A DNA stretch of 64,000 bases from Brucella grignonensis. Lineage in GTDB: Bacteria; Pseudomonadota; Alphaproteobacteria; Rhizobiales; Rhizobiaceae. Position numbers and translations under genes: made by a program. The first letter of the stretch is position 1. Each line of letters opens with the position of its first letter. Where the stretch lies: positions 124,001 through 188,000 of the forward strand of contig NZ_NNRL01000159.1 in NCBI RefSeq assembly GCF_002252505.1. The letters run 5' to 3'. A model generated the notes under the pieces. It did no database searches, had not been told where the DNA came from, and saw only the letters and a list, made by a program, of their open reading frames with translations. Of this stretch, positions 27,408-36,697 are shown piece by piece.

Positions 27408-28397
27408 ATGAAGCATTTTGCACATCTGCTGTGCGTCTCAGCGGCACTCATGGCCGGGACGGCATCGGCGCAAACCGTCTTGAAGGCATCACACCAGTTT
27501 CCGGGCGGCAAGGGCGACATCCGCGACGAGATGGTGCAGATCATCGCCCGCGAAGTCGCTGCGGCCAACGTCGATCTCGAAATCCAGGTTTTCCCCGGCG
27601 CTTCGCTCTACAAGCCGAACGACCAGTGGAACGCGGTCACCCGCGGTCTGCTTGACTTGACTTCTTTCCCACTCGACTATGCGTCCGGCCGTCATCCGGA
27701 ATTCTCGGCGACGCTGATGCCGGGCCTCGTCGGCAATTTCGACCGCGCCATGCGGCTCAACGATTCCGAATTCATGAAGGACATCAAGGGCATTATCGAG
27801 AATGCCGGTGCCATCGTCATTGCCGATGCATGGCTGTCGGGCGCATTTGCGTCGAAGAAGCACTGCATCACCAAGCCGGATACGGTCAACGGGCAAGTCA
27901 TCCGCGCGGCTGGCCCCGCCTTTGAGGAGATGCTGGTGGCGGCAGGCGCATCAATCTCCTCCATGCCATCCTCGGAAATCTACACTGGCATGCAGACAGG
28001 CGTGCTTGACGCGGCCAACACTTCTTCGGCAAGCTTCGTGTCCTATCGGCTCTTCGAACAGGCGAAATGCCTGACAGCGCCGGGAGAGAATGCACTGTGG
28101 TTCATGTACGAGCCGGTTCTGATGTCCAAAAGTGTCTTCGAACGCCTGACCGAAGCTCAGCAGAAGGCGATTCTTGCCGCCGGCGAAAAAGCCGAAGCCT
28201 TCTTCAACAAGGAAGTGCGCAAGGGTGACCAGATCATGATCGACACCTACAAGAAGGCTGGCGTCGAAGTGGTTGAAATGACCAAGGAGGATTACGACGC
28301 CTGGCTCGAAGTGGCCAAGCAGTCCTCCTACAAGAATTTCTCTGCCAAAGTGCCGAACGGCGATAAGCTGATCGAGAAGGCGCTCGCGGTGAAATAA
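27408..28397 (+). CDS. matP: TRAP transporter substrate-binding protein (malonate)
   Basis: 329-residue DctP-family periplasmic protein. Signal peptide (MKHFAHLLCVSAALMAGTAS, cleavage after ASA). Family features: LKASHQFPGGKGDIRDEMVQ, the central segment VNGQVIRAAGPAFEEMLVAA with its conserved Arg for the carboxylate of the ligand, and MPSSEIYTGMQTGVLDAANT. A strong gggaggag site precedes the ATG. As first gene of an operon ending in malonyl-CoA genes, malonate is the expected ligand. Confidence 0.88.
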   Translation: MKHFAHLLCVSAALMAGTASAQTVLKASHQFPGGKGDIRDEMVQIIAREVAAANVDLEIQVFPGASLYKPNDQWNAVTRGLLDLTSFPLDYASGRHPEFSATLMPGLVGNFDRAMRLNDSEFMKDIKGIIENAGAIVIADAWLSGAFASKKHCITKPDTVNGQVIRAAGPAFEEMLVAAGASISSMPSSEIYTGMQTGVLDAANTSSASFVSYRLFEQAKCLTAPGENALWFMYEPVLMSKSVFERLTEAQQKAILAAGEKAEAFFNKEVRKGDQIMIDTYKKAGVEVVEMTKEDYDAWLEVAKQSSYKNFSAKVPNGDKLIEKALAVK

Positions 28398-28463
28398 AGA
28401 GGACAAGGTGTTTGCAGGGCCGCAGCCCTGCCAACCGCTCCATGGACAACAGGGAAGCCTCAG

Positions 28464-29039
28464 ATGGTCAACGCCTATATCCGGGCGGCGGGCGCTTTTT
28501 CACGCGCTCTCGCCGTCCTTTCGACGCTCCTTCTCATCGCGGCCATGCTCGTCGTGTGCCAGATGATCCTCATGCGCTACGTGTTTCGCCTTCCGACGAT
28601 CTGGCAGACAGATTTCGTGGTGTTCTCGGCGACCGCCGCCATGTTCCTCGGCGCGCCTTATGTGCTGATGAAGGGCGGGCATGTCGGGGTCGACGTAATG
28701 GAAATGATGGTGAGCACACGCACCCGCGCTGGCATGCGGCTGGTCGCGAGCCTGCTGGGCCTCGCGTTCTGCACCATCATGCTCGTCGCCACATGGATGC
28801 AGTTTCATGAAGCCTGGATCGGCGGCTGGCGCCATTCGAGCGTCTGGGCGCCACCGCTCTGGCTGCCGCTTTCCGCGCTGCCGCTCGGCTTTGCCGCGCT
28901 GTGCCTGCAATACATCGCCCAGATCCTCGTCCTGATCTGCGAGGGCGTCACGTCGAACGGTAGCCACGCCCCGCTTCCCGGCCTGGCGGAAACCGATGGC
29001 CGCAAAGACCTGCCGCTTCCCAAGGAGTTCCCGCGATGA
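28464..29039 (+). CDS. matQ: TRAP transporter small permease (malonate)
   Basis: 191-residue DctQ-family membrane protein with four hydrophobic segments; the characteristic MRYVFRLPTIWQTDFVVFSA stretch is near residue 35. It links the binding protein to the large subunit. Its stop overlaps the matM start by four bases (ATGA). The C-terminal 35 residues are polar and cytoplasmic. Confidence 0.87.
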   Translation: MVNAYIRAAGAFSRALAVLSTLLLIAAMLVVCQMILMRYVFRLPTIWQTDFVVFSATAAMFLGAPYVLMKGGHVGVDVMEMMVSTRTRAGMRLVASLLGLAFCTIMLVATWMQFHEAWIGGWRHSSVWAPPLWLPLSALPLGFAALCLQYIAQILVLICEGVTSNGSHAPLPGLAETDGRKDLPLPKEFPR

Positions 29040-30352
29040 GCCCGACATTTTCTGGCCTGATGATCATCGTCTGCCTCTTCGCCCTGCTTGCGACCGGCAT
29101 GCCGATCGCCTTCGCGCTCGGCCTTGCCGCCTTCCTGGCGCTCTGGCTGCAAAGCGGCGCGGCGATCTTCTTCGTGCTGGGGGACACGATGTTCTCCGGC
29201 ATCGCGAACCTTGCCTATGTGTCGATTCCGATGTTCGTGCTGATGGGCGCAGCGGTCGCCTCGTCGCCAGCGGGTTCCGATCTCTATACCTCCCTCGACC
29301 GCTGGCTGAACCGCGTGCCGGGCGGGCTGGTCCTGTCGAATATAGGCGCCTGCGCCATCTTTTCCGGCATGACCGGTTCATCGCCAGCAACTTGCGCTGC
29401 CATCGGCAAGATGGGCATTCCGGAAATGCAGCGGCGCGGCTATCCGAATTCGGTCGCGACCGGCTCGATTGCAGCGGGCGGCACGCTCGGCATTCTTATT
29501 CCACCCTCCGTGACGCTCATCGTCTACGGCATCGCGACGGAAACCTCGATCGGCCGACTCTTCATGGCGGGCGTCCTGCCTGGCCTGATGCTGACCAGCC
29601 TGTTCATGATCTGGGCCGTCATCGACTGCAAACGCCAGGGCTATGAATTCGACGCACGGTCCGTGCGTTACACGCTGAAGGAGCGGCTTGCCGGCCTGCC
29701 GCGCATCCTACCCTTCCTCACCATCATCGCCGGCACGCTCTATGTGCTATATGGCGGTATCGCGACCCCCTCAGAGGCCGCTGGCGCCGGCGCCTTCCTG
29801 ACGCTTGTCGTCGTCGTGATAGCCTACCGGCTCTTCCGGGTGAAGCCGATTGCCGGCATCTTCGGCTCGGCCATGCGCGAAAGTGTGATGATTATGATGA
29901 TCATGGCAGCGGCCGAACTCTTCGCCTTCGCCCTGTCCTCCCTTTTCATCACACAGACCGTAGCGGCAGCCATCGCCGACCTTGAGGTGAACCGTTGGGT
30001 GCTGATGGCGATCATCAACGTCTTCCTGCTTGTCTGCGGCATGTTCCTGCCGCCGGTCGCCGTCATCGTCATGACGGCGCCCATGCTGTTCCCCATCATT
30101 ACCCAGGCTGGCTTCGACCCCTATTGGTTCGCGATCGTTCTGACGATCAACATGGAAGTCGGCCTGATCACCCCGCCGATCGGCCTCAACCTCTTCGTCA
30201 TCAACGCCATCGCGCCAAGCGTGCCGACGCGGGACATTCTCTGGGGCTCGCTGCCCTATGTGCTGGTCATGTTCCTTGCCATCGTCATTCTCTGCATTTT
30301 CCCCGGCATTGCCACATGGCTGCCGAACCACATGCTGGGAGTCATTCAATGA
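29036..30352 (+). CDS. matM: TRAP transporter large permease (malonate)
   Basis: 438-residue DctM-family transport subunit with about twelve hydrophobic segments. Family motifs include MGAAVASSPAGSDLYTSL, FSGMTGSSPATCAAIGKMGI, AAGGTLGILIPPSVTLIVYG and the late NMEVGLITPPIGLNLFVIN. It overlaps matQ and matA by four bases on each side, so the operon is translationally coupled throughout. Confidence 0.9.
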   Translation: MSPTFSGLMIIVCLFALLATGMPIAFALGLAAFLALWLQSGAAIFFVLGDTMFSGIANLAYVSIPMFVLMGAAVASSPAGSDLYTSLDRWLNRVPGGLVLSNIGACAIFSGMTGSSPATCAAIGKMGIPEMQRRGYPNSVATGSIAAGGTLGILIPPSVTLIVYGIATETSIGRLFMAGVLPGLMLTSLFMIWAVIDCKRQGYEFDARSVRYTLKERLAGLPRILPFLTIIAGTLYVLYGGIATPSEAAGAGAFLTLVVVVIAYRLFRVKPIAGIFGSAMRESVMIMMIMAAAELFAFALSSLFITQTVAAAIADLEVNRWVLMAIINVFLLVCGMFLPPVAVIVMTAPMLFPIITQAGFDPYWFAIVLTINMEVGLITPPIGLNLFVINAIAPSVPTRDILWGSLPYVLVMFLAIVILCIFPGIATWLPNHMLGVIQ

Positions 30353-31770
30353 GCACCACATCTCTCTTCAGCGAAATGTTGCAGACCATCACCGAGCGGG
30401 GGCGACGCTTCCTCTCCTTCGGCGCACGCGAAGATGCACTCGATTCTTTGAGCGCAATCGCGAAGCGATGCGAAACGCTATTGTCGAGCCGAGGCGAAGC
30501 CTCCGGCATGGCGCTCGCAAAGGACATCCTCGACCGCTGGAGCACCTTCGACGGCGAATCCCAGCGGGCCTTCATGCGTATGCTACTCGCGGGCTTCGGC
30601 CCGAAGACGGCACGTCTCGAAGCCGCAATCGATGCCTATCGCGCCGACCAGAACCCAAAGGCACTGTTGGAACTGCACATCGCCGCCGAACCGCGCCGGC
30701 AGGAACTTATCCGCCGCCTCAACCTGGCACCGAGCGGCATCGCGACGCTGGTAGCGATGCGCGAAGCGCTGCTGCGTTTCAAGACGGAGGATCCCGACCT
30801 TGAAGCCGTCGATGCGGATTTCGCCCATCTCTTCGGCTCCTGGTTCAACCGCGGCTTCCTCGTGCTACGGCCGATAAGCTGGTCGACGCCGGCCGATATT
30901 CTGGAAAAGATTATCCGCTACGAGGCAGTCCACCATATCGGCGGATGGGATGAGCTGCGCCGTCGGCTCGCACCGGAGGACCGGCGTTGCTTCTCCTTCT
31001 TTCACCCGCAACTGCCTGACGAACCGCTGATCTTCGTTGAAGTGGCACTGACACGGGAAATACCGGCCCGGATCGACGATCTTCTGCGCGAGGACCGCCA
31101 CCTCGTGCCGGCAAACGAGGCCACGACGGCGGTTTTCTACTCCATTTCGAACTGCCAGGAGGGCCTACGTGGCGTTTCCTTCGGCAACTTCCTGATCAAG
31201 CAGGTGGTCGAGGACCTGCGCCGTGACCTGCCGCGACTCGACACTTTTGTCACCCTTTCCCCCGTGCCGGGTTTTGCCGCCTGGCTTTCGCGGGAACGCC
31301 GCGCGGATACTTCCGACGTGCTCGGCGAGGCCGAGAAAGCAAAGCTCGCCACACTCGACGTCGCGGACTGGGCGGATAACGAAGAGGCCGCCGCCGTGCA
31401 GCCGGTGATGGTCGCCGCGGCCGCCTGGTACTTCCTGCGCGCACGGGACGCCAAGGGACGGATCGTCGATCCGGTCGCCCGCTTCCATCTCGGCAACGGC
31501 GCACGGCTGGAACGCCTCGACTTCCTCGCCGACCGCTCCCCGCGCGCCATGCGTCAGGCGCATGGGCTGATGGTCAACTACCTCTACAAGCTTGATGATA
31601 TCGAGACGAACCACGAAGCCTTTGCCGGGCGGAACGAGGTTGTCACCACGGCAGCTATCCGCCGCCTCGTTCCTGCGGACCGCGGCGGACGCGATCTCGT
31701 GCGGCTGGCGGGCGGCACACCAGGCGAACAGGATCGGCAAGGCAAGGAAAACAGGGAGTTGAATGCATGA
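30349..31770 (+). CDS. matA: Malonyl-CoA decarboxylase
   Basis: 473 residues. Converts malonyl-CoA to acetyl-CoA and CO2. The family's N-terminal helical domain (about 1-170) is followed by the acetyltransferase-like catalytic domain with RRCFSFFHPQLPDEPLIFVE, FYSISNCQEGLRGVSFGNFL (Ser-Asn and Gly-rich loop) and VTLSPVPGFAAWL. The C-terminal part includes DPVARFHLGNGARLERL and HGLMVNYLYKLDDIE. The ATG at 30349 overlaps the matM stop; a much longer open frame starting at 29995 is antiparallel in meaning and wrong. Confidence 0.93.
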   Translation: MSTTSLFSEMLQTITERGRRFLSFGAREDALDSLSAIAKRCETLLSSRGEASGMALAKDILDRWSTFDGESQRAFMRMLLAGFGPKTARLEAAIDAYRADQNPKALLELHIAAEPRRQELIRRLNLAPSGIATLVAMREALLRFKTEDPDLEAVDADFAHLFGSWFNRGFLVLRPISWSTPADILEKIIRYEAVHHIGGWDELRRRLAPEDRRCFSFFHPQLPDEPLIFVEVALTREIPARIDDLLREDRHLVPANEATTAVFYSISNCQEGLRGVSFGNFLIKQVVEDLRRDLPRLDTFVTLSPVPGFAAWLSRERRADTSDVLGEAEKAKLATLDVADWADNEEAAAVQPVMVAAAAWYFLRARDAKGRIVDPVARFHLGNGARLERLDFLADRSPRAMRQAHGLMVNYLYKLDDIETNHEAFAGRNEVVTTAAIRRLVPADRGGRDLVRLAGGTPGEQDRQGKENRELNA

Positions 31771-33287
31771 GCAACCATCTTTTCGACGCGATCCAGTCCG
31801 CGGCACAGGCCGACAGCGTCTTCATCGAAACCCTCGACGGCCGGCAATGGACCTATGCCGACATGCTGTCGCTGTCGGGGCGGCTTGCCGGGGCGCTCGA
31901 CACGCTCGGCGTCAAGCCGGGCGACCGGGTTGCCGTGCAGGTGGAAAAAAGCCCGGAAGCACTGATGCTGTATCTCGCTTGCCTGCGTGCCGGCGCTGTC
32001 TACCTGCCGCTCAACACCGCCTATACGCTGGCCGAACTCGACTACTTCATTGGCGATGCTGAACCGCGCCTCGTCGTCTCCACGCCGAAAGCCGCCAACG
32101 GCGTCCGCACCATCGCGGCCAAGCACAACGCCCACGTCGAAACACTCGACGAGGCAGGCGGCGGCTCGCTGACGAAACTTGCAGCCAACGAGAAGGCTGA
32201 TTTTCTCAATGCCGAACGCGGGGCGGACGACCTTGCCGCGATCCTCTACACATCCGGCACGACAGGGCGCTCCAAAGGCGCAATGCTGACCCATGACAAC
32301 CTGCTCTCCAACGCCCTGACCCTGCGCGACCATTGGCGCTTTACCAGTGCGGACCGCTTGATCCACGCCCTGCCGATCTTCCACACGCACGGGCTTTTCG
32401 TCGCCTCGAACGTGACGTTGCTTGCAGGCGCGTCGATGTACATGCTGCCTAAATTCGATGCGGACGAGACGTTGCGGTTGATGGCGACCGCCACTGTAAT
32501 GATGGGCGTGCCGACCTTCTATGTCCGGCTGGTGCAGCATCCTGGACTGACCCGCGAAGCGACCGCCGGCATGCGGCTCTTCGTGTCTGGATCCGCACCG
32601 CTTCTGGCGGAAACCCACCACAGTTTCTCCGAGATGACTGGCCAGGCCATTCTGGAACGTTACGGCATGACCGAGACCAACATGAACAGCTCCAACCCCT
32701 ATGACGGCGACCGCATTGCCGGCACGGTGGGCCTCCCCCTACCCGGCGTTTCCCTGCGCGTCGTCGTTCCGGAAACCGGCCAGCCACTGGCGGACGGCGA
32801 GACAGGCATGATCGAAGTAAAGGGGCCGAACGTCTTCAAGGGCTACTGGCGGATGCCTGAAAAGACCGCAGTGGAATTCCGCGCGGACGGATTCTTCATC
32901 ACCGGCGACCTCGGCAAAATCGACGAGCGCGGCTATGTCCACATCGTCGGTCGCGGCAAGGACCTTGTGATTTCTGGCGGCTACAACATCTATCCGAAGG
33001 AGGTCGAAACCGAGATCGACGGCATGCCGGGCATCGTCGAAAGCGCCATCATCGGCGTGCCGCATCCTGACTTCGGCGAAGGCGTGACCGCCGTCGTCGT
33101 GCGAAAGAAGGATGCCAACATTGACGAAAAGGCCATTCTCGCCGCTCTCAACGACCGGCTAGCCCGCTATAAGCAGCCCAAACGCGTACTCTTCGTCGAC
33201 GACCTGCCGCGCAACACGATGGGCAAGGTGCAGAAGAATGTCCTAAGGCAAACCTATGCCGACCTCTATGTCGGCCCGGCATCCTGA
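31767..33287 (+). CDS. matB: Malonyl-CoA synthetase
   Basis: 506-residue adenylate-forming enzyme that makes malonyl-CoA from malonate, ATP and CoA. AMP-binding motif ILYTSGTTGRSKGAMLTHDN, then ILERYGMTETNMNSSNPYDG, GDLGKIDERGYVHIVGRGKD, and the C-terminal PRNTMGKVQKNVLRQ with the catalytic Lys. RYGMTETNM is typical for MatB. It overlaps matA by four bases. With matA it feeds imported malonate into acetyl-CoA. Confidence 0.93.
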   Translation: MSNHLFDAIQSAAQADSVFIETLDGRQWTYADMLSLSGRLAGALDTLGVKPGDRVAVQVEKSPEALMLYLACLRAGAVYLPLNTAYTLAELDYFIGDAEPRLVVSTPKAANGVRTIAAKHNAHVETLDEAGGGSLTKLAANEKADFLNAERGADDLAAILYTSGTTGRSKGAMLTHDNLLSNALTLRDHWRFTSADRLIHALPIFHTHGLFVASNVTLLAGASMYMLPKFDADETLRLMATATVMMGVPTFYVRLVQHPGLTREATAGMRLFVSGSAPLLAETHHSFSEMTGQAILERYGMTETNMNSSNPYDGDRIAGTVGLPLPGVSLRVVVPETGQPLADGETGMIEVKGPNVFKGYWRMPEKTAVEFRADGFFITGDLGKIDERGYVHIVGRGKDLVISGGYNIYPKEVETEIDGMPGIVESAIIGVPHPDFGEGVTAVVVRKKDANIDEKAILAALNDRLARYKQPKRVLFVDDLPRNTMGKVQKNVLRQTYADLYVGPAS

Positions 33288-33324
33288 AGGGGACCAACTC
33301 GCCATGCGGGTCTCCGATCAGTCG

Positions 33325-33575
33325 GTGGCTTGCAGCGGTTCATCTCGATTTTGGGCATTGGCAAATCCACACTGGATCGTCGGCGGCGATTATTTGATGA
33401 GCAGGATTTGCTTGCAGCCCACATACTGCTGATGTTCAAAAGGAACTTGCTCGGTTACGTCGTGAAAACGAGCTTTGTTAGGAAAGCAAGGGCGTTCTTA
33501 ACAAAGGAGACAAGTCGATGAGGTTCGCCTTGATCAATCAGGAGAAGGCCACATATGGTTCTGCTTGTCGGCAAA
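33325..33575 (+). mobile_element. IS3-family OrfA/OrfB remnant, right flank of the malonate island
   Basis: LGIGKSTLDRRRRLFDEQD, then in a degenerate leucine-zipper region FVRKARAFLTKETSR, give the C-terminal half of an IS3-family OrfA. The following ATG at 33519 opens MRFALINQEKATYG, the usual start of OrfB, which soon breaks off. Its first part is an inverted copy of 26437-26500. Confidence 0.75.
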
Positions 33576-33718
33576 CAGCGTCGAATGGTTGATCCGACTG
33601 TAAAGTCACTGCACAGCCAAAAGTTTGAGCGGCGACTTGCCGATCTGCCGTGGCAAGGCGCATCGTCACGATTGCGAGGGCTTCGAATTGCTGTTTGTTG
33701 AGTGGCCGTCCACGCTCG
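33555..33718 (+). mobile_element. Possible ISL3-family transposase remnant
   Basis: Frames here give KFERRLADLPWQG and, after a shift, RRIVTIARASNCC, which recall the N-terminal region of ISL3-family transposases (R-x-L-A-D-L-P ... R-x-F-x-C). It is short and frameshifted. It lies between the IS3 remnant and the first gene of the PQQ island. Confidence 0.4.
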
Positions 33719-34489
33719 CTATTGCCTTTTCCAACGCGTCGCACGCGCTTCCCAACGCTGGATAACCCCTTGCTCAACGATCAGCATAACGGCGACGAAT
33801 GCGAGGGAATAGACCAATACATGTGTGATCTCGAACTGCTGGAAATAGAGGTGAATGCGAAAGCCGATGCCATTCGATCGGCCAAGAAACTCAACGACAA
33901 GCACAATCTTCCAGATCACAGCGATGCCGTTGCGCGCAGCGACTGCAAGCCACGGCGCAAGCTGTGGCAGCACGAGGTGGCGAAGACGCTCGCGACCGGA
34001 CAATCGCGCGACGGCTGCAAGGTCCTCCAGCATCGGATCGAAGGCGCGCACGCCCTGCCGCACGGTGATCATTACCATGGCTGTCTTGTTGAGGGTCACC
34101 GCCACAATGGCAGCCACTTCGTTGAGTCCTATCCAGAGATAGCAGAGCACAATCAACACGAGTGCTGGCAGATTCATGAAGATCGTGACCCAGGGATCGG
34201 CCCAGCGGTTGAGAATCCGATAGCGGCCAAGAAGAAAACCAAGCAGGCTGCCTGCCGCCATGGCAAGCGTAAAGGAAACAGCCACACGCAGCAGCGTTGC
34301 CACAAGCTCGCGCGGTAGACGTCCAGCGATGGTTTCCGACCAGAAGACGCGCGCCACATCGACAGGCCCCGGCAAGACAGTCGGGTCGGCCTTTAGATAG
34401 GCGAGCGCTGCCCAAAGCAGGCCGAAAAGGCCGAGCGATAGAAAGAAGACACAGCCCGACGGACGGTCTTCGGCATGGATTTGCGCCAT
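33719..34489 (-). CDS. ABC importer permease (SsuC/TauC/NrtB type)
   Basis: 256-residue inner-membrane permease with six hydrophobic segments and the BPD_transp_1 EAA-like loop (DLAAVARLSGRERLRHLVLP, then PQLAPWLAVAARNGIAVIWK). The matching ATPase (44004-44684) and binding protein (44656-45630) lie 9.5 kb away on the same strand, and no other permease of this type is in the window. Its promoter region carries the island motif accaaggtcgcggatcg on its own strand (34532-34548), 42 bp from the start, so it appears co-regulated with the rest of the island. Confidence 0.85.
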   Translation of the reverse strand: MAQIHAEDRPSGCVFFLSLGLFGLLWAALAYLKADPTVLPGPVDVARVFWSETIAGRLPRELVATLLRVAVSFTLAMAAGSLLGFLLGRYRILNRWADPWVTIFMNLPALVLIVLCYLWIGLNEVAAIVAVTLNKTAMVMITVRQGVRAFDPMLEDLAAVARLSGRERLRHLVLPQLAPWLAVAARNGIAVIWKIVLVVEFLGRSNGIGFRIHLYFQQFEITHVLVYSLAFVAVMLIVEQGVIQRWEARATRWKRQ

Positions 34490-34531
34490 TGAAAATCTCC
34501 TGCTTCAACTATAGCCGCCGTATCATGGTGC

Positions 34532-34557
34532 CGATCCGCGACCTTGGTCGTATGGCA
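34532..34557. promoter_or_regulatory. Island motif, bidirectional copy (permease and NosR-like gene)
   Basis: Plus strand accttggtcgtatggca (34541-34557) lies 43 bp before the NosR-like start at 34601. Minus strand accaaggtcgcggatcg (34548-34532) lies 42 bp before the permease start at 34489. The core accwwggtcg is palindromic, so one site could serve both promoters. Confidence 0.6.
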
Positions 34558-34600
34558 GCTCTCCCATAGATGCGTAGATTTGGCATGGGAGGATCTGGCG

Positions 34601-36697
34601 ATGGAGAAGAGCTTGGCGCGATGCGTCGTGCTGTTGAGCATTTTCGCCCTCAACCTTTTCTTGTGCGAGCGGAGCGTAATGGCCGCCACCCTCGACCGCG
34701 AGGCGTTGGCCGGCATGATCGTGCCGCCCTATGCGCTAGGCGAACCGGTAAACGACAAGGGTGTCTGGACGCTACTGAACTCCGGCGGGGCGGAGGCTGG
34801 TTATGTCTTCGAGACAGAGTCGCTGGCACCGCTGCCCGGCTTTTCGGGCGTGCCGATCAACATGCTCGTCACCATTGACCTGGACGGACGCTTCCTCGAT
34901 ATCAGGCTTATCTCACACAACGAGCCCATCTTTGTTTCCGGTCTCGGAGAAGCGCCCTTGCGCGCCTTTCTCGAGCAGTATCGCGGGCATTCGATCCGCG
35001 AGCCTTTGGTCGTCGGCACGCCTTATGGCGAGGCTGGCAATGGCTCCGACCTCGTCTATCTCGATGGAGTGACAAAGGCGACAGCCTCGGTGCGCATCGC
35101 ACATGAATCGATCCTCGCTGCAACGCTCGACGTGGTGCGCGAGAAAATGCAGGGCGTGGCAAGTGGTCCACCGGTGTACCCCGATCCATTGGTCGATGAA
35201 GATTTTGATTGGTCGAAGCTGGTCGAGCGAGGCCTCGCCCTGAATCTCAAAGTCAGCAATGCAATACTCGATGCGGCCTTCAGCAAGACGATATGGGCGC
35301 ATGACGACCCGGCGGCGACAGCAGATCCGGATGGACTTTTCCTTAATCTCTGGGCGATCGATATCGGTCCCCCAGCCATCGCGCGTGCCGTGCTCAGTGA
35401 CGAAAGCTTCGCCGATCTCCAGCGCCTGGCACAGGTCTCTCCCAATGACGAGCCAATCCTCCTCATCGAGGCTGGGCGTCATGGGCTTGTATCCCCGGAT
35501 TTCGTGCGCAATACGGCCCCGGACCGCTTGGCGGCAGAACAGGACGGCCTGCCTGTCGCGCTTCGCGATGCCGATCTTGTGGTGGAGACGCGGGCAGACG
35601 TACCGCAGGGCACGACGATGCTGCTGCGTATCGACCGCCGTCTCGGCTTCGATCCGACACGGGACTGGACACTCTTCGCGCAGGCCGTGCGCATGCATGG
35701 CATGCTGAAGCCGGAGATTGGCTCGGCCCATTTCCCACTCATCCTCAAAGCTGACCCCGCCTTCTTCACCCGTCCGGTGACCGCCGCCGCGCTGCCGCCA
35801 TGGCAGGCTGCAATGGTGGATCGGACGGGGGACCTCGCCGCGCTCGGTATGCTTCTGACCGGCTTGCTGGTCGCAGTCGGCCCTGGCATGCATCGTCTCT
35901 CTCAACCCAGAGTGCTGCGTCCCGTGCGGTTCGTCTTCCTGGCACTTGTCGTCGCGTTCGTGGGCTGGTGGGGGCAAGGCCAGCTTTCGATCGTCACACC
36001 GCTCGCCGTGCTGAGAACGGCGATTGGTGGTGGCAACCTCGCAGTGCTGCTCTACGATCCATTTTCACTGCTGATCTGGGGGGGCGCCATTCTCGGCTTC
36101 GTGCTGTGGGGACGTGGCCTTTTCTGCGGCTGGCTCTGTCCTTTCGGCGCCATGCAAGAATTCGCACATCATTTCGGACGACTGCTGCGGCTGCCGCAAT
36201 GGAACCCCTCCTCTGCCTGGGACAGTCGATTGAAGGCCGGCGCGTGGCTTACGCTCGCGGGCCTCGTCGTGGTCGCAGTGCTGGCACCGGAGAAGGTGGA
36301 GACTGCCGCCGAGATCGAACCCTTCAAGACGGCGGTTACAACGCTCTTCCAGCGTGAGTGGTACTATGTTGCCTATGCTGGTTTCTGGTTGCTCCTTGCC
36401 ATGGTCACGTTCAAGGGCTTCTGTCGCTATGTCTGTCCGCTTGGGGCACTCATGGCCATCGGTGGCCTTCTGCGCCTGCGCCGTTGGATTCCCCGACGTG
36501 TGGAATGCGGCTCACCCTGCCAGCTTTGCCGCGTACGCTGCGCCTATGGCGCCATCCGCAAGACGGGCGAGGTCGTTTATTCGCAGTGCTTCCAGTGTCT
36601 CGATTGCGTCTCGATCCATGATGACAAGACGCAATGCGTACCTCTCGTACTGGCCCGCCGCAAGGGCACACAAAACCCACGGGCGGTACGGACATGA
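34601..36697 (+). CDS. NosR-like membrane polyferredoxin with FMN-binding domain
   Basis: 698 residues. Signal or first membrane segment at 6-24; periplasmic FMN-binding domain (about 60-180) with the flavinylation-type motif DGVTKATASV, where a Thr would carry FMN; a long extracytoplasmic region; then about five membrane helices with the paired motifs CGWLCPFGA and CRYVCPLGA; and a C-terminal [4Fe-4S] ferredoxin region (CGSPCQLCRVRCAYG, CFQCLDC). This is the architecture of NosR, which moves electrons across the membrane. apbE follows with a four-base overlap. It probably passes electrons between the cytoplasmic/quinone side and periplasmic cytochrome or cupredoxin; the partner is unknown. 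The start at 34601 follows gggaggatctg. Confidence 0.85.
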   Translation: MEKSLARCVVLLSIFALNLFLCERSVMAATLDREALAGMIVPPYALGEPVNDKGVWTLLNSGGAEAGYVFETESLAPLPGFSGVPINMLVTIDLDGRFLDIRLISHNEPIFVSGLGEAPLRAFLEQYRGHSIREPLVVGTPYGEAGNGSDLVYLDGVTKATASVRIAHESILAATLDVVREKMQGVASGPPVYPDPLVDEDFDWSKLVERGLALNLKVSNAILDAAFSKTIWAHDDPAATADPDGLFLNLWAIDIGPPAIARAVLSDESFADLQRLAQVSPNDEPILLIEAGRHGLVSPDFVRNTAPDRLAAEQDGLPVALRDADLVVETRADVPQGTTMLLRIDRRLGFDPTRDWTLFAQAVRMHGMLKPEIGSAHFPLILKADPAFFTRPVTAAALPPWQAAMVDRTGDLAALGMLLTGLLVAVGPGMHRLSQPRVLRPVRFVFLALVVAFVGWWGQGQLSIVTPLAVLRTAIGGGNLAVLLYDPFSLLIWGGAILGFVLWGRGLFCGWLCPFGAMQEFAHHFGRLLRLPQWNPSSAWDSRLKAGAWLTLAGLVVVAVLAPEKVETAAEIEPFKTAVTTLFQREWYYVAYAGFWLLLAMVTFKGFCRYVCPLGALMAIGGLLRLRRWIPRRVECGSPCQLCRVRCAYGAIRKTGEVVYSQCFQCLDCVSIHDDKTQCVPLVLARRKGTQNPRAVRT

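Noticed and set aside
29995..30348. Upstream extension of the matA frame
   Set aside because: It overlaps the matM coding region in another frame; the ATGA overlap at 30349 is the natural start.
31584..32621. 345-codon minus-strand frame across the matA-matB junction
   Set aside because: Antisense to two well-defined enzymes; no independent evidence.
34913..35977. 354-codon minus-strand frame antisense to the NosR-like gene
   Set aside because: His/Arg/Cys-rich translation typical of an antisense frame in GC-rich DNA; the plus-strand gene has clear motifs throughout.
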